Source of the DNA: Gnetum montanum
Lineage: Eukaryota > Streptophyta > Gnetopsida > Gnetales > Gnetaceae
Length of the DNA stretch: 64,000 nucleotides
Assembly: GCA_015680685.1 (NCBI GenBank)
Contig: MNCI01034769.1
Span: 1,375,948-1,439,947, forward strand
Direction: 5' to 3'
Shown: piece by piece, positions 11,021-21,780 of the stretch
How the letters are laid out: each line of letters opens with the position of its first letter
Numbering within the stretch: the stretch's first letter is position 1
The notes under the pieces: generated by a model
The model's database searches: none
What the model was told of the DNA's origin: nothing
The model's input: the letters and a program-made list of their open reading frames with translations, nothing else
Position numbers and translations under genes: made by a program

Positions 11021-13260
11021 TGAATGAAAACTCATCCTCGAGTTCTTTACAAAATATTGGGAAGGTATGGGATTATTGACTAATTGACAATTGACGGTGG
11101 AATGGGATGACAGACTCAATATGCCCAGTGAACGGATCAATAAGCATATTACAACATTAGTGTTCATGACAATTGTGGTGAACACTCGCACATAAATGAC
11201 ATCCAAGCCTTTATTTGGCAGGTTGTAGAGAAAGAGAGATAAAGAAAATAAAGCATGTTGCCACCAATGCTCAGATTGCACCTTCTATTTTTTATCCATA
11301 GCCATGCCACCAGACTTGCTCCTTTCATAAATGCTCCAGTGCGAGTCCATCCTGAGTGCTTCCTCCAAACCCAGTCCATTGTTTGTATGATCACCATATG
11401 CACACACAACATAGTTACAAATGAGTAAGGATAGATAAACCACAATGCAATTGATACCTTGCCTCAATATGAAGTGCATTGGCTAAGTTGTGGTTATGGC
11501 AAAAACTAGTTCAGAGATTTATCACAGGTGACTACCCAAGGTGTAGGGGTTAGGCGAATAGTAAAATGGGGAAAATTAAAAAATTTGTGCCAAGGCCTCC
11601 ATGACTAAGAGTGAACCTCTAGTAGCTATAAGATGGAAAAATATGAGGAACAAGAAAGATGGAAAAAAATAACAATGGCAACGCCAATAAAATGGATGTC
11701 ATGGATGGGGATGAAACAAGAGATGATTGATTCCAGGAAATGTTTAAGGAAAAGAACTTAAAAATTGCATAAAAAAGGAATGCCAGTGGGTCCTCCCCAA
11801 AGCATGCTCATGCCTTTTATGCCTTGACAAACCCACAAACCAAAGAGTCTATAGGCTCTAGGAATGTCATTTGGAAGTAAGAGTTAAAAACTTACTCACT
11901 AAAATTCACCAAAGAAAAATAATGCATCAACCCAGAAATGGACTAATGATAAAACTGACAATGAGGTGGAAAAATGAGAAGAAAGATGGAGAGGAGAGAA
12001 TGGAATGGAATCCCAAGAACAAGGTTGTGTAAAGTCCCTTTTGTATTTCATGGTTAATGTGACTAAGTAGAACTCATCCCAAATCTAGACTCAAACAAAC
12101 CACATCCAGTAACCTCGCATTAACACACTTGACCAATCCATCCATCTGAAGCAATAAGAATGCTTCCACAAAGAGTCACCACCATTTCGAGGAGAGCAAG
12201 ATGGAGAAGCAAGAAGAAAGAAAGGGTCTTAGTTAGAGAGAACCTTTAGGCATGGGTAACATGTCTTTTTTGTTCTACAACTAGTGCTTGTAGCCCTTTT
12301 ATTTGGTCTAAGGGGTGTGCTTTGAATTCCCATGTTGTTGTTTTTTTTTCTGAATGGAAGCCACACCATGCAAAGACCCATGAATTTTTATTTTTATTTT
12401 TGCATTTATTTTGTCCAAGGGATGTGCTTTGAATTCTCACTTTTCTCCTTTTTTTTTAGTTTTTTTTTTTTTTTTTTTTGCATGAGAACCACACCATGCA
12501 AAGACTTATTTTTATTCACTTAGCTTCCTGATTTTTGAACAATGTCAGAATGGTGAAGAACCCAAGAAAAAGCATCCAAGCACCCAAGAGAATGACCAAC
12601 ACAAATGCATCGAATCCCCTTGAAGTCACACCCTTTTCATCCTTTGAGTCTTTCCTTGGTTTGAAAAATACCTAGCCATCAATTCATTAAAATTTTACTT
12701 AGAAAAAGAGGGACTGTATAGTTCCAAGCCAAAGGAGACCATAGAGTTGTATGGATCAATGGACGGTGTGGACTCATTGCCTATTATACCAAAAGAAAAA
12801 TACCTTAATATTAGCATCATAATTCAAAGGTAAAAACCAGATATTACCAATCAATACGATATAACTCATTGCCTGTTATACCAAAAGAACCATACCTTAA
12901 TATTAGCATCATAATTCAAAGGTAAAAACCAAACATTAGCAATCAATATGATATAATTCAATCCACCATCATAAGCACTTATTAGATGATGAATAAAAGT
13001 AAATCAAACAAACAAATATACAGTAAAAACATGAACGATGGTGTAAAACAAAAATAAGAAATGTTGAAAGAATGTGTAAAATAAAAATTCAAAAATAACT
13101 AAGGGCCTAGAATGGTTAGCATAGGTGGCCATCTTCACCATGACTAAGTTGGAATGAGGAGATTCAAAATAGTGAGCAAGGTTATCCATCAACAGAGGTA
13201 GCATATGTACTAGTTGTCCTAAGCTTATGGAAAGGTTTGGTTTGTTGTACGTTGACCAAC
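11021..13260 (-). other. 3' non-coding region of element B
   Basis: The region lies between the integrase C-terminus and the polypurine tract. It aligns in order with element C (about 25200-27300). Just after the integrase is a conserved short reading stretch with MDN.A.YFESP..NLVM..MATYANH (minus strand, about 13130-13180), probably the end of the polyprotein. Further on are a direct 92-bp duplication (12772 and 12864) and T-rich repeats built on GTGTGCTTTGAATTCC..CACACCATGCAAAGAC (12310-12510). No separate gene is recognised. Confidence 0.7.
12300..12520. repeat. Tandem T-rich repeats in the element 3' region
   Basis: About two units of roughly 110 bp contain TTTTGTCYAAGGGRTGTGCTTTGAATTCYC, a long T run (12447-12479) and CACACCATGCAAAGACYYAT. 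The same pair of units occurs at 26390-26560 in element C, so the duplication predates the split of B and C. Confidence 0.65.
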
Positions 13261-13269
13261 AGTTTCTTC

Positions 13270-13516
13270 TCTAGGCTCTCAGGTTTGTATATTGTCATGG
13301 CCCCTAAAGGAAAAGTTGCCTAAATAATATAAGGTCCTTCCCATAGTGTTTGAAATTTAGTATGTTGTGGCACATGTGTGGGATTCTAGTAAAGAACCTT
13401 ATCTCCTGGTTGATATTTAACTTTCCTAATCCTTAGGTCAGGACATTTTTTATTGAATACATTGTGCAACTCATTAGATGACAAGGTAGCTAGTCGGTTT
13501 TGATCTAGCAAGCTGT
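13270..13516 (-). pseudogene. Integrase C-terminal remnant of element B
   Basis: Translated on the minus strand this gives KVLY.NPTHVPQHTKFQTLW followed by EGPYII, the GPY/F-type module at the C-terminus of many Ty3/gypsy integrases, preceded by RLATLSSNELHNVFNKKCPD. The matching segment in element C lies at about 27350-27585. The zinc-binding HHCC domain and the catalytic DDE core are absent. The segment is joined directly to the reverse transcriptase at about 13512-13520, apparently by an internal deletion of about 1.8 kb relative to element C. Confidence 0.8.
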
Positions 13517-14020
13517 TGGAGAAATTGTCCATAAAGATTTCTACACCATTTCCTATCTGCTATTGGAAGATGCTTAGAACTAATCGTTGAAATGTTGTAG
13601 GGGCATTGCAAAAGCCAAACGACATCTATTTGTATGCAAATGTCCCCCAAGGACTGGTGAACGTAATTTTGGCTTGGTCTTCTGGGGCTATTTGTATTTG
13701 GTTATATCTACTATATTCATCTAGAAAACTGTAATAGCAATACCCTGCGATGGTGTCTAAGACTTGGTTAACAAATGGCAATGGAAAGTGATGTTTGAAT
13801 GTTGCCATATTCAGTAGCTTGAACTCTATGCACATCCTCCATTTACCTTCCTTTTTAGGCATAATAACTAAGGGGCTAACCCATTCACTATTAGCAATGG
13901 GGTATATGAACCCAGCCTTGAGAAGCTATTCGATTTCTTCCTTAACTACTTGCTTCACCTCTGGGTTCAAACACCTTTACGGTTGTCTTCGAGGCTTCAT
14001 GGAGGGGTCAATGTAAATTC
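13517..14020 (-). pseudogene. pol: Reverse transcriptase pseudogene of element B
   Basis: This is the Ty3/gypsy reverse transcriptase, which copies element RNA into cDNA. The stretch 13862-13626 reads MPKKEGKWRMCIEFKLLNMA, then FPLPFVNQVLDTIAG and IAPEDQAKITFTSPWGTFAY. It continues after a stop with FGFCNAPTTFQRLVLSIFQ and GVEIFMDNFSNS. The active-site motif, usually Y/F-M-D-D, reads FMDN, so the second Asp is lost. Stops interrupt the frame. After FMDNFSN the sequence runs into the integrase C-terminus, so the RT thumb and RNase H are missing. Confidence 0.88.
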
Positions 14021-14439
14021 TATGTTATATCCTAGGATCTATCTAGTTAATTTAGGATATGACCAAGCAAAGGCTTCTAACTATTTATTTATTACCTTCA
14101 ACAATTCTTCTTTCTATTGAGGAGCAAGCTTAGTGTTGATAATTATCAGTTTTCCATTTTTAAGGAACGTGTATTCCATACTAGTGGGTAATGGTTTCAA
14201 CTCGAGGGGCTCCTACTTAAATTTCTCAGGGATTTCAAACTTTTCCTAGTTGATATTTTCAAGGTTAAGACTTAGAAGTTGGTGGTGGACTTGCTCTAAT
14301 GCGTCTATGCTATCGATGTAAGCACAAGTCAAACCCTCAATTGGTTCCATGCATATGAGTGAACTACTTTTTGGATTAGCTGTTAGCCACTGGGTGTCTT
14401 CCTGTCATGTGGCTACTACATATACGAATCTTTGTATGT

Positions 14440-14930
14440 TAATCACTTATGCACACTGATTACATGCAAGAAATGCTAAACTTTGCACAAACCATGACCT
14501 CTGCAAGCAATTACACCCTGTGTCACTGTATGCAATGCACGAAAATTTCTTCTTCTCAATCTTTTTGAATATATTTTTCTTTGATATTTCTAGGGAAATA
14601 TCACGGATTCCTAGGAGTACATCGATGGTGCTTAGCCATGCTCTTCCCATTATGATTGGAAAGTCCTCCTTACTATTGTTTACTTGAATCACTAGGAAGT
14701 CAGCTGAGTACAACCACCCACAAATAGTGGTAACAATGTCTTCCACCAGTCCCAATGGGACAGTGATGGATTGGTCAACCAACTCTAGATGAATGCTGCT
14801 TTTTTTTAATGGAGGAAGGTTCCAAGCCCTGTACATTTCTTGAGAAATGAAGTTGACACCAGAACCTAAATAAAAAAGAGCCTTGCAAGACACATTTCCA
14901 GCGATTTGTAAGTATATCAGAGGACTCCTA
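14440..14930 (-). pseudogene. pol: Retropepsin-type protease pseudogene of element B
   Basis: An open stretch of 148 codons (14893-14447) reads CKALFYLGSGVNFISQEMYR, then LVDQSITVPLGLVEDIVTTI and DFPIIMGRAWLSTIDVL. This is the aspartic protease layout of plant gypsy elements, which normally has D-x-G-S/A near the start and a hydrophobic I-x-G-R-x-(W/F)-L-(S/A)-T segment. Here the catalytic Asp position is Tyr (F-Y-L-G-S-G), so the protease would be inactive even though the frame is open. The enzyme would cut the Gag-Pol polyprotein. Confidence 0.8.
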
Positions 14931-15029
14931 AGATTAGAAAATTTCTTGGGAAGATGGCTAGCTTTAATCTAATTGATGATGACAAGTGTTAGCATGATTG
15001 TATGCATTGAGTGCAGTGGTTGAGTTGAA

Positions 15030-17524
15030 GGAGGCTCTGAAGTTTTGATTGATACTAAGGCGTGTAAGGAATCAGCTGCTTGTGATTGCAAGGGCTTAGG
15101 GCTTGGTTGGTATGTTGGTTCTAAAGAAAGGTATTTTCTTCATGTGGTTGTTGGAACCAATAGTAGGTTGAAAGTTAATAGCCCTTGCGGCATTACATTG
15201 CTGCAGCTGGGTAGGAATTTCACCTTACATAGCTGGAGCAAGTGGTAGTGGAGCTATTGGCGGAAGAGATGTAGCTAGATGAGAAAGATGATATACTTAC
15301 AGAATATCACCCCTAGAAGAGGGAGTCTCATAATACTCGTGGACTTGGTAGTGAGGTTGAGGAGTGATGTGACTAGTAGAGTCATGTGGGGAGATTGGCT
15401 GTTGTACGTACTATCCATACATGTCAAGTTGTTGGTAAGGATACGGTTGCCTTGGTGGTGGCATTCCCCATGATTATGGGTGCTGCCACTATTGATATTG
15501 CTCAATCGGTTGTGGTGGAGTTCCACTGGGATAATATGTTAAGGGTTGGTGGAATTACCTTGGGTTACCCTAAGGATAAGGTAACCTTCGGGGTGTTTTC
15601 CTTTTTTTTAATTGTGGGTTGAGTGCATACACCCAAGACTCCTATAGATGTGTTACAGGGCAACATCCCTTAGGATGGTCATATCCACTATTATTGTCTA
15701 TTTCTGAATCCACAACCTTTTCAATGATGGAAACTTTACCCTTACCCTCGCTACGTGCATGTTCAGCCTCTTTCTTTTTTCTTTTCTCACTACCTTACTC
15801 TCTAGACTCTACTATTTTAAGAACAATTTGAAATCTATTGTCTAAGGAATCCCACATTTAGTCTACCTTTGCCGAAACTTCTGATGTCATATTTTGGATA
15901 GGCAAAGTTTTCCTATTCATCATCTCTTCGAGTGGTGACTCTTCTTCATCCTTACAAAATCTTACTCCCCTCTTCCTGAGAGAAGGATCTCAATTATACT
16001 CTTCTACATTTTCTCTCTTCCATAGCTCACCTTCTTTCATAGCAACTTACTCCAATAGTCTTTGAATTCGATGGGACCTAAGCTCGAATAGTCTCCCTTG
16101 GGCATAAGTCCCAAGGGTTCTTCTCATTTCATGCCTAAGCCCATCCACGAGATGGCATAGTTGATCCCTTTGCAAATAACCATGGCGAGGACAACGATGT
16201 AACAGTGCATAGTATCAGCTCATGGCAACATGCAAGGGTTCATGTCCTCCTTGTTTCCAGCCTTGGATTTTCTATCGCAAGTTAGACACTCAGGAGTATG
16301 TTTGGTACTTGTCATTAAATAGTTCTAACATAGTACTCCACCTACGAATGGATTCTGATTCTAAAGACTAGTACTAGCTTTCTATTCCTTTAACTAATAT
16401 CTGTGGGAACAACTTAAGTTTTTTTCATTCGTTCTTTATGTTTTGTAAGGCACACGCATCATGGAATGCTTGTAAATGATTCTAAGGATTAGCGTTGTAT
16501 CCCCCTTCAAATCATGGTATGTTGTTCATATATAATCTTTTGATCCTACTATCTTTTTTGTGCCTTGTTGGAATTATAATAGCCTCAGTTATGTCTAACA
16601 TACTTCGCATAGTGACTAGAGGTTCATCATGATCATCTCATCCATGGTGTCTATGATGCCTACATTGTTCCCTACTCTCCCTTCTTTTATGTCGTGACTC
16701 TCTAGAGTGCCCTCGTCCCCTTTCCTGGCTGTTTTGTCTATGACTTTGAATTTGCCTACCTTTATCCTTATGGTCTTTTTCTTTATGACCATGTCTGGAT
16801 ATTGAAGAGAGAGTGAAGGAGATGATGAAGGTGAAGAAGAAGGAAAACCATCACCATGATAGTGTTTGCTACTTTCTCTTCTATGGTCTCATCCCCGATC
16901 ACGGTTGCAATCAGAATTTCCATCTTTATCATGACTTCGTGTGCCTTTTTCAGATCCTTTATGCTCATGGGTATCAAAACCTAGGTTATGAATAGTGTAA
17001 TGAAGGTTCTGATACACAACCCCTTGGCCAAAGTCAAGTGGAGGAACATCGTTGTGTGGGAGATTGCCTGAGGTAGGTTCACCATCCTCATTTTCTCTTA
17101 AGATATGTGGGGCATCCTGGGACCACTTACCCCTCAAAGACTTATGATGTCTCTCCTATTTCAAGTCCCTTTGACATTGTGCCTCTATGGGACGGTATTC
17201 TCTTGAGTCATGATCTTGCACAACGTATTTTGCAACATATTCTGCATGTAAATGTAGCATGCCAATTCGTGTGAGAGCATGAAGAAGCATGCTCGGGACT
17301 GAACAATCGGGAGGTAACACTATGTTACCTTCTAAGTCTTGCCAACACAGTTGTTCATCTTGCTGGAGGATAAAGGTGAAGTCTAGTATATACTCATCGG
17401 GATGAATATATACCACCCAAACTTATTGAGGAACTGGTAGATCAATGTCATGTGTATTACGCCACTGACTGTTTCCTGTTTCAGACCTACGTAGTAAAGC
17501 ACTTTCATACGAAGAAGGAGACAT
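15030..17524 (-). pseudogene. gag: gag pseudogene of element B
   Basis: The likely start is at 17524 (MSPSSYES). The frame continues with VVYIHPDEYILDFTFILQQD and LEGNIVLPPDCSVPSMLLHA (17416-17156). A second stretch (17137-16889) is highly charged. Further on (about 16480-16020) a typical retrotransposon Gag region is readable, with LKLFPQILVKG..SWY.SLE, then HEPLHVAMS.YYALLHRCPR and LVDGLRHEMRRTLGTYAQG. About 15640-15680 reads GYDHPKGCCPVTHL, a zinc-knuckle-like remnant. The tail to about 15200 is rich in Pro, Gln and Tyr. Several stops and at least one frameshift break it. It lies about 120 bases downstream of the primer-binding site. Confidence 0.85.
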
Positions 17525-17641
17525 ACTTGTCTATTCAGTGTGCAATGTATTCTTGTTTATTACTTTCTCAACCAACCCTAAGGGTTCGTTCCAACGATGT
17601 GAATGATTTCCTATGTTCTAGTTAGCACACAAACAACTAAG

Positions 17642-17659
17642 TCCCTGGCAACAGCGACA
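17642..17659 (-). other. Primer-binding site of element B
   Basis: On the minus strand the LTR end is followed after one base by TGTCGCTGTTGCCAGGGA, a close match to the complement of the plant tRNA-Asp 3' end. It is immediately internal to the 5' LTR. Confidence 0.82.
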
Positions 17660-17660
17660 A

Positions 17661-18518
17661 TGATGAGTGGCAAGGTACCCCTACACTCAACCATACGAAT
17701 ATGAGCATTGCATGCATGATCTGGTCAAATTCCAAGAACTAAGTGCCTATGCGCCTTTGTGGAACAAGGATGGGTTAGTTGATTATTGTCTTTCCAAGCT
17801 TACCTGTATGTCATGATTGTATGATTAAGTAAGCTTGAGGCATATGATTTTTATAGTTTTTATGTTTTTATGTCACTCTACTAATAAGGGAGGAGAGAGA
17901 GATAACTAAGTGACTAATTTAACTTAACTACTGATTAACTAGGCTTTAACTAATCCTAACACCAGTATCCGTTCTCACTTGCCATACACATCCTGAACCA
18001 GTGCAACACTACTAGGATTACCAAACGCTAATCGTTACAGGGTTACCAAGTGTTACACACATGCTCGAAGTGATCGTACTAAGTGTAATTTAACGATTTT
18101 CTTAATTGATCAAAATGAATTGCTATGCTAATAACAGAAATGTAAAGTGCATAAAATAAACTAAATGCATAACAAAATAAAATAAAAAAATATGTACGAA
18201 AAAAAATCTCAAGTGCTGCACACAAGGTGTGCTTAGGTACATAATGCTTGAATAAAGATCTATCCACACTTCGACCTCTTGCTACGGGCACTTGGAAAAT
18301 ACTCTAACTTTCAAACAAACTACAAGAGTTTCACTACATGATTACTACAAGACTTCTTTTTGACTCCTTCTGAATTCCTCCCTATTGTGCACCTAGGAAC
18401 TGTATTTATAGGCCCAAGAGTAACCCTAGAATAACTGCTTTAATAATAACCACTCTAATAATTAGAGTAACTACTCTAATAATAACCACTCTAATTATTA
18501 GAGTAAATGCTCTCATTA
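17661..18518 (-). repeat. 5' LTR of element B (right copy)
   Basis: An 858-bp LTR beginning TGATGAGTGG and ending CTCATTA, where the left copy ends TTATCA. A TATA-type box (TATAAATACAG on the minus strand, about 18401-18411) lies about 107 bases inside the LTR 5' end and would drive transcription leftwards through gag. It lacks about 42 bp seen in the left LTR. Confidence 0.92.
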
Positions 18519-18523
18519 GCTGT

Positions 18524-19040
18524 ACAATTATTTGAAAAATATATTTTTGAAATATAGTGGTTCAAATATTATGCTTTCTACATTTTTTCTTCCTTATATG
18601 TAAAAGTCCTCTAGCCATTTAAAACTTGATTTGATATAGAATGCTTTTATATATAAATTTTAGAGCATTCTACTCTTAAGATCTATATTTCTCCATAATC
18701 CTAAGTTCTTTATTAGTTAAGTTAAAGTGTATTTTCTCTTATTAGTTTTATAAATTTACACTTTTTTTTGTCAACATTCACCTTTATTTTTGTGGATTCA
18801 TAAAATTTTTCTAGCTGATGTAACATTGCTTGTAATCCTATTTTTGAATTTTAATGAATAAAAGTCGTATCCATGACTAATCTACTTTAATGGCACAATT
18901 AATGAATATTTATTTAATCTACTCCTTTTGTTTGTTAATAAAAATGCTAAACAACTTTGGGAAAAGAAATTAAGGATGACAATTGTGCTTGAGTGTCAAT
19001 ATAGGTACATGGAAATTAAATCAATGAAGTTATTATTACT
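18524..19040. other. AT-rich flank of element B without a recognisable gene
   Basis: This continues the ~420-bp host repeat found at 9430-10239 for at least about 150 bases (..AATTATTTGAAAAA..ATTATGCTTTCTAC..). The remainder has no recognised coding sequence. Confidence 0.5.
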
Positions 19041-19068
19041 AAAATTCAAAATTTGAAGGTGAAACAAT

Positions 19069-19310
19069 GAAGTATTAATCTAGTGGCAAGACTCTTAATT
19101 TAAAAACTCCAAGTTACAAGTTTAATTCTAGGGATAATGTTAAGTTATAATTACTAAAATTCAAAATTTGAAGGTGAAATAATGAAGTATTAATCTAGTG
19201 GCAAGACTCTTAATTTAAAAACTCCAAGTTACAAGTTTAATTCTAGGAGTAATGTTAAGTTATAAAGGTCTATAAAAGTTATGCTATATATCTAGAAGGT
19301 ACATTAGGTT
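19069..19310 (+). repeat. Two tandem SINE-like units of 115 bp
   Basis: GAAGTATTAATCTAGTGGCAAGACTC (units start at 19069 and 19184) resembles a pol III A-box region. It is followed by CAAGTTACAAGTTTAATTCTA, resembling a decayed B box, and then by GTTAAGTTATAA. The second unit continues into a tail (AGGTCTATAAAAG..ATATATCTAGA). The paralog at 38965 has six units of exactly 112 bp. Confidence 0.65.
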
Positions 19311-19329
19311 GAGGAAAAGAGGGATGCTG

Positions 19330-19480
19330 GAATTCCAAAATAATTAAAATTTACTAATATCTAAGATATATTGTTTGATTAGGACTTTATAACTTAGCAT
19401 TGCCCACCACAATTAAACCCATGACTTAGAGATTTTAAATCAAGAGTCTTACAACTACTCTAATAGCTCATTGTTAGAGG
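19330..19480 (-). repeat. Inverted SINE-like copy
   Basis: On the minus strand this reads AGAGTAGTTGTAAGACTCTTGATTTAAAATCTC..CATGGGTTTAATTGTGG..GCTAAGTTATAAAGTCCTAATC. This is the same order of motifs as the plus-strand units just to its left. The two copies therefore face each other tail to tail. The paralogous copy (about 39690-39790) is split by LINE G2. Confidence 0.6.
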
Positions 19481-20859
19481 GTACATATAGCTATCTAGTT
19501 CTAGTTCTAATAATCTTTGACTTCTCCTTTTAGAAAACAATTGAAGTTAGAAAAGATTTCTTATACTTAGAAATGAATTCCTTTATGAATTCAATGAAGA
19601 AAAGCCCTAATAGAATGAGTAGTATAATAGAGGAATTGATAAAGCTAAGATCCAAGAATTTGTATGATATCTCCAAAATCCAACACTTCTATGTCATTTC
19701 AAGCCCCACCAATGGTACTAACAACTTTGTATGATGGTCTAGATGATGACTAGCATTACTGTTAGTGTCACCATCAATGTCATCATCAACTTTCGAGATG
19801 TAGAATCCGTATGAAGGTTTAAATGATAGCCTAATGACAAAGATATTTCATCTAGTTATCACTTAACTTTTTAACTTCATTCTATTAGCATGCCCCCTAG
19901 ATGTATTATTTTTTCTTTGCATTTGATCTTTGCTTTGAAGTGTGAGCAAAATGGAAATTTCATGATAGATTAGTCATCATATCTAGTCAATGATTCAACT
20001 TCTACCAAATTTTCTAAGTCTATAGGTTGAAGGAGGTAAGGAAAGCATAAGCATTCTCAATGCCTTTGTTAGGTGATGATTACAAGATGGCATAGAGCAT
20101 GAAAATAAATTTTTTGGAGATTGAGCTATAGAGAATGGATAGTTATGAGTTGGCATGAACCATTTAGTGAAGTTGGATAATTTTAAAAATGTAGCATTGG
20201 TAGAATATTTTCTTATCAAGAATGAGATTGAAGCCTTGATTTTGTGGTAGATGTAGTAGAGGGAAACAACTATATTAAATTTTCTTGTAAATCATAAAAA
20301 CATTAATTTTAACTAAGCCTTTAGGTAGCCTAATGAATAGTGGTGTAAGGGTGAAGAAGATGTAAGCATCCATAAAGATGACAAAGAAGACTAGTAGAGT
20401 GTTACATTGATAATGGGGTTCACTCAACAAGATGTTTTGTATTTTCCTAGTCCAACACCTCAGCATATTCATCACATCAACCCTATCAATTTAGCAATGT
20501 AACCGTTATCTCAACCAATCCTTCTTGTTGTAGCAGCTGCTCATGTGACACGTCAATCTATCACTTTATGATCATCTTATAGTTTATTCCCTTATACTAA
20601 AAAATGTGGGTCCATCTTTGTTGACTCAAAGGTCCATTCCTCTTTTGAATTTATTTCATCCCATATCCATTACTTTGAAGATTTGCCAACCATATGCTTC
20701 ACTTCCATTATTACCTCCTTGATACCCTATGCTATAATGAGGTATTTTTGTCTTATTTTTTTCTGTAGTATCTCAACATGTTCTCTTCATCACTAACTTA
20801 CCTTCAGATATACCTTCAATTACTAATATCTAAGATGTGCATCTTGAACTTATGCTTCT

Positions 20860-21280
20860 ACTAAAAAATCAATTCATAAGACTCCAAGTTAATGAGGATT
20901 AGACTAGGAAGGCCACAACTTTGCACAAAGGAAGTTCAATGATTTTCATTTTCCATTTGTTAGTGAATTTCATTAGCTCTCTTATTCTACTTGTTCAAGT
21001 CTTAAAGGACATCTCTTTGCTGAATTTTTTCAACTATACTAGGGAAATTGATTGTACAAACCATATCATAAACTTTCATAATGAGTGTATGTTGTTAACA
21101 AATTATCCCCATGCAATTCTAAGAAGTTTCTCTAATTTCTTAATAGGTAAAGTACTCAAGTGGTATAGACCACTTCCTCATGTCTCAATTACTTCTTTAG
21201 AGTAGCTTTTTACAATCTTTATTAAAAGATTCAAATGTAGCCTTAATAATGGTGGTATGCTTTAAAAGCTTTTGACCATC
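20860..21280 (+). pseudogene. gag: gag pseudogene of a second gypsy family (element K), copy 1
   Basis: The frame at 20921-21205 ends with NFHNECMLLTNYPHAILRSF and IGKVLKWYRPLPHVSITSLE. This fits the retrotransposon Gag domain pattern of plant gypsy elements (..DHI..F..M......A..R.F...L.G.A..WY..LP..SI.S..). After a stop the next bases still read FIKRFKC. The Gag type differs from that of elements A, B, C and E. The sequence is cut off at 21390 by the duplication junction; the longer copy is at 46790-48000. Confidence 0.7.
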
Positions 21281-21390
21281 AAATTGGGGTTTGATGTGAT
21301 GATAACCAAGTTTATATCTTATTAGACTTCTCCTGCCATAAAACTGATCTATCCATTATTAGATGATTAGCTGTTTGATATCTTTAAATA

Positions 21391-21780
21391 ATAGACATTT
21401 CTTGCAAGTCTAGAATTGTTTGCAAAATAGCTATAATTCATGCAAATAAATAAAATGTTACTGTAAAATAAAGAGAATATCAATTCTAAGATCATTTCAT
21501 ATAAAGCAAAACAAGTACTCACACAAAAGATCCCTTTTGCTAATCCCCATCATTTTTACACACTCCATGTTGAAACACGACTTCAACAATATCCCTCGGT
21601 GACAAAGAAAATGTAATCACAATAATAGTCTTCTCTAATCCTAAAATGAAATTAATATAAATAGGCTATGATCTTAGCATTAACAATATTTACTAACACA
21701 TCATAATCTATTTACTAACACATCATAATCTATTTAACTTCAAGTAGTGATAGTGATAGCATAAATAATATTAACGGAGA
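21391..21780. other. AT-rich stretch after the duplication junction
   Basis: No gene is recognised. A short direct repeat of TTTACTAACACATCATAATCTA occurs at about 21690-21735. Confidence 0.4.

Larger units (their letters stand above)
10240..18518 (-). mobile_element. Element B, complete Ty3/gypsy LTR retrotransposon (non-autonomous relic)
   Basis: The element is about 8.3 kb long with LTRs at 10240-11008 and 17661-18518. Both start TGATGAGTGG. They end TTATCA and TCATTA. Flanks GTTGT (10235-10239) and GCTGT (18519-18523) are a 5-bp target duplication with one mismatch. Inside, from right to left, are a tRNA-Asp-type primer-binding site, gag, protease, reverse transcriptase, the integrase C-terminus, an AT-rich 3' region with internal tandem repeats, and a polypurine tract. 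RNase H and the integrase catalytic core are missing. Domain order (integrase last) places it in Ty3/gypsy rather than Copia. Confidence 0.93.
19069..21390. repeat. Segmental duplication block Y, copy 1
   Basis: This block is collinear with 38961-47317 once LINE G2 is removed. Shared landmarks are the SINE-like units, ATTGTTAGAGGGTA.., ATGAATTCAATGAAGAAAAG, CACTTCTATGTCATTTCAAG and the gag relic. This copy lacks about 310 bp present at about 45298-45610, and it preserves the empty LINE site at about 19451-19480. Homology ends at ATTTGATATCTT..AAATAA (21390 and 47317), which I take as the tandem-duplication junction. Confidence 0.88.

Noticed and set aside
11164-11479. Overlapping minus-strand frames of 64-93 codons in the 3' part of element B, considered as an envelope-like gene
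   Set aside because: No signal peptide plus membrane-segment arrangement, no matching frame in element C, and the frames overlap each other in different phases.
12332-12523. Phe-rich 63-codon plus-strand frame
   Set aside because: It is the translation of T-rich tandem repeats in the element 3' region.
20275-20475. 66-codon minus-strand frame conserved at 46204-46404
   Set aside because: Both copies belong to segmental duplication block Y. The similarity is explained by the duplication, and the frame lacks a domain.
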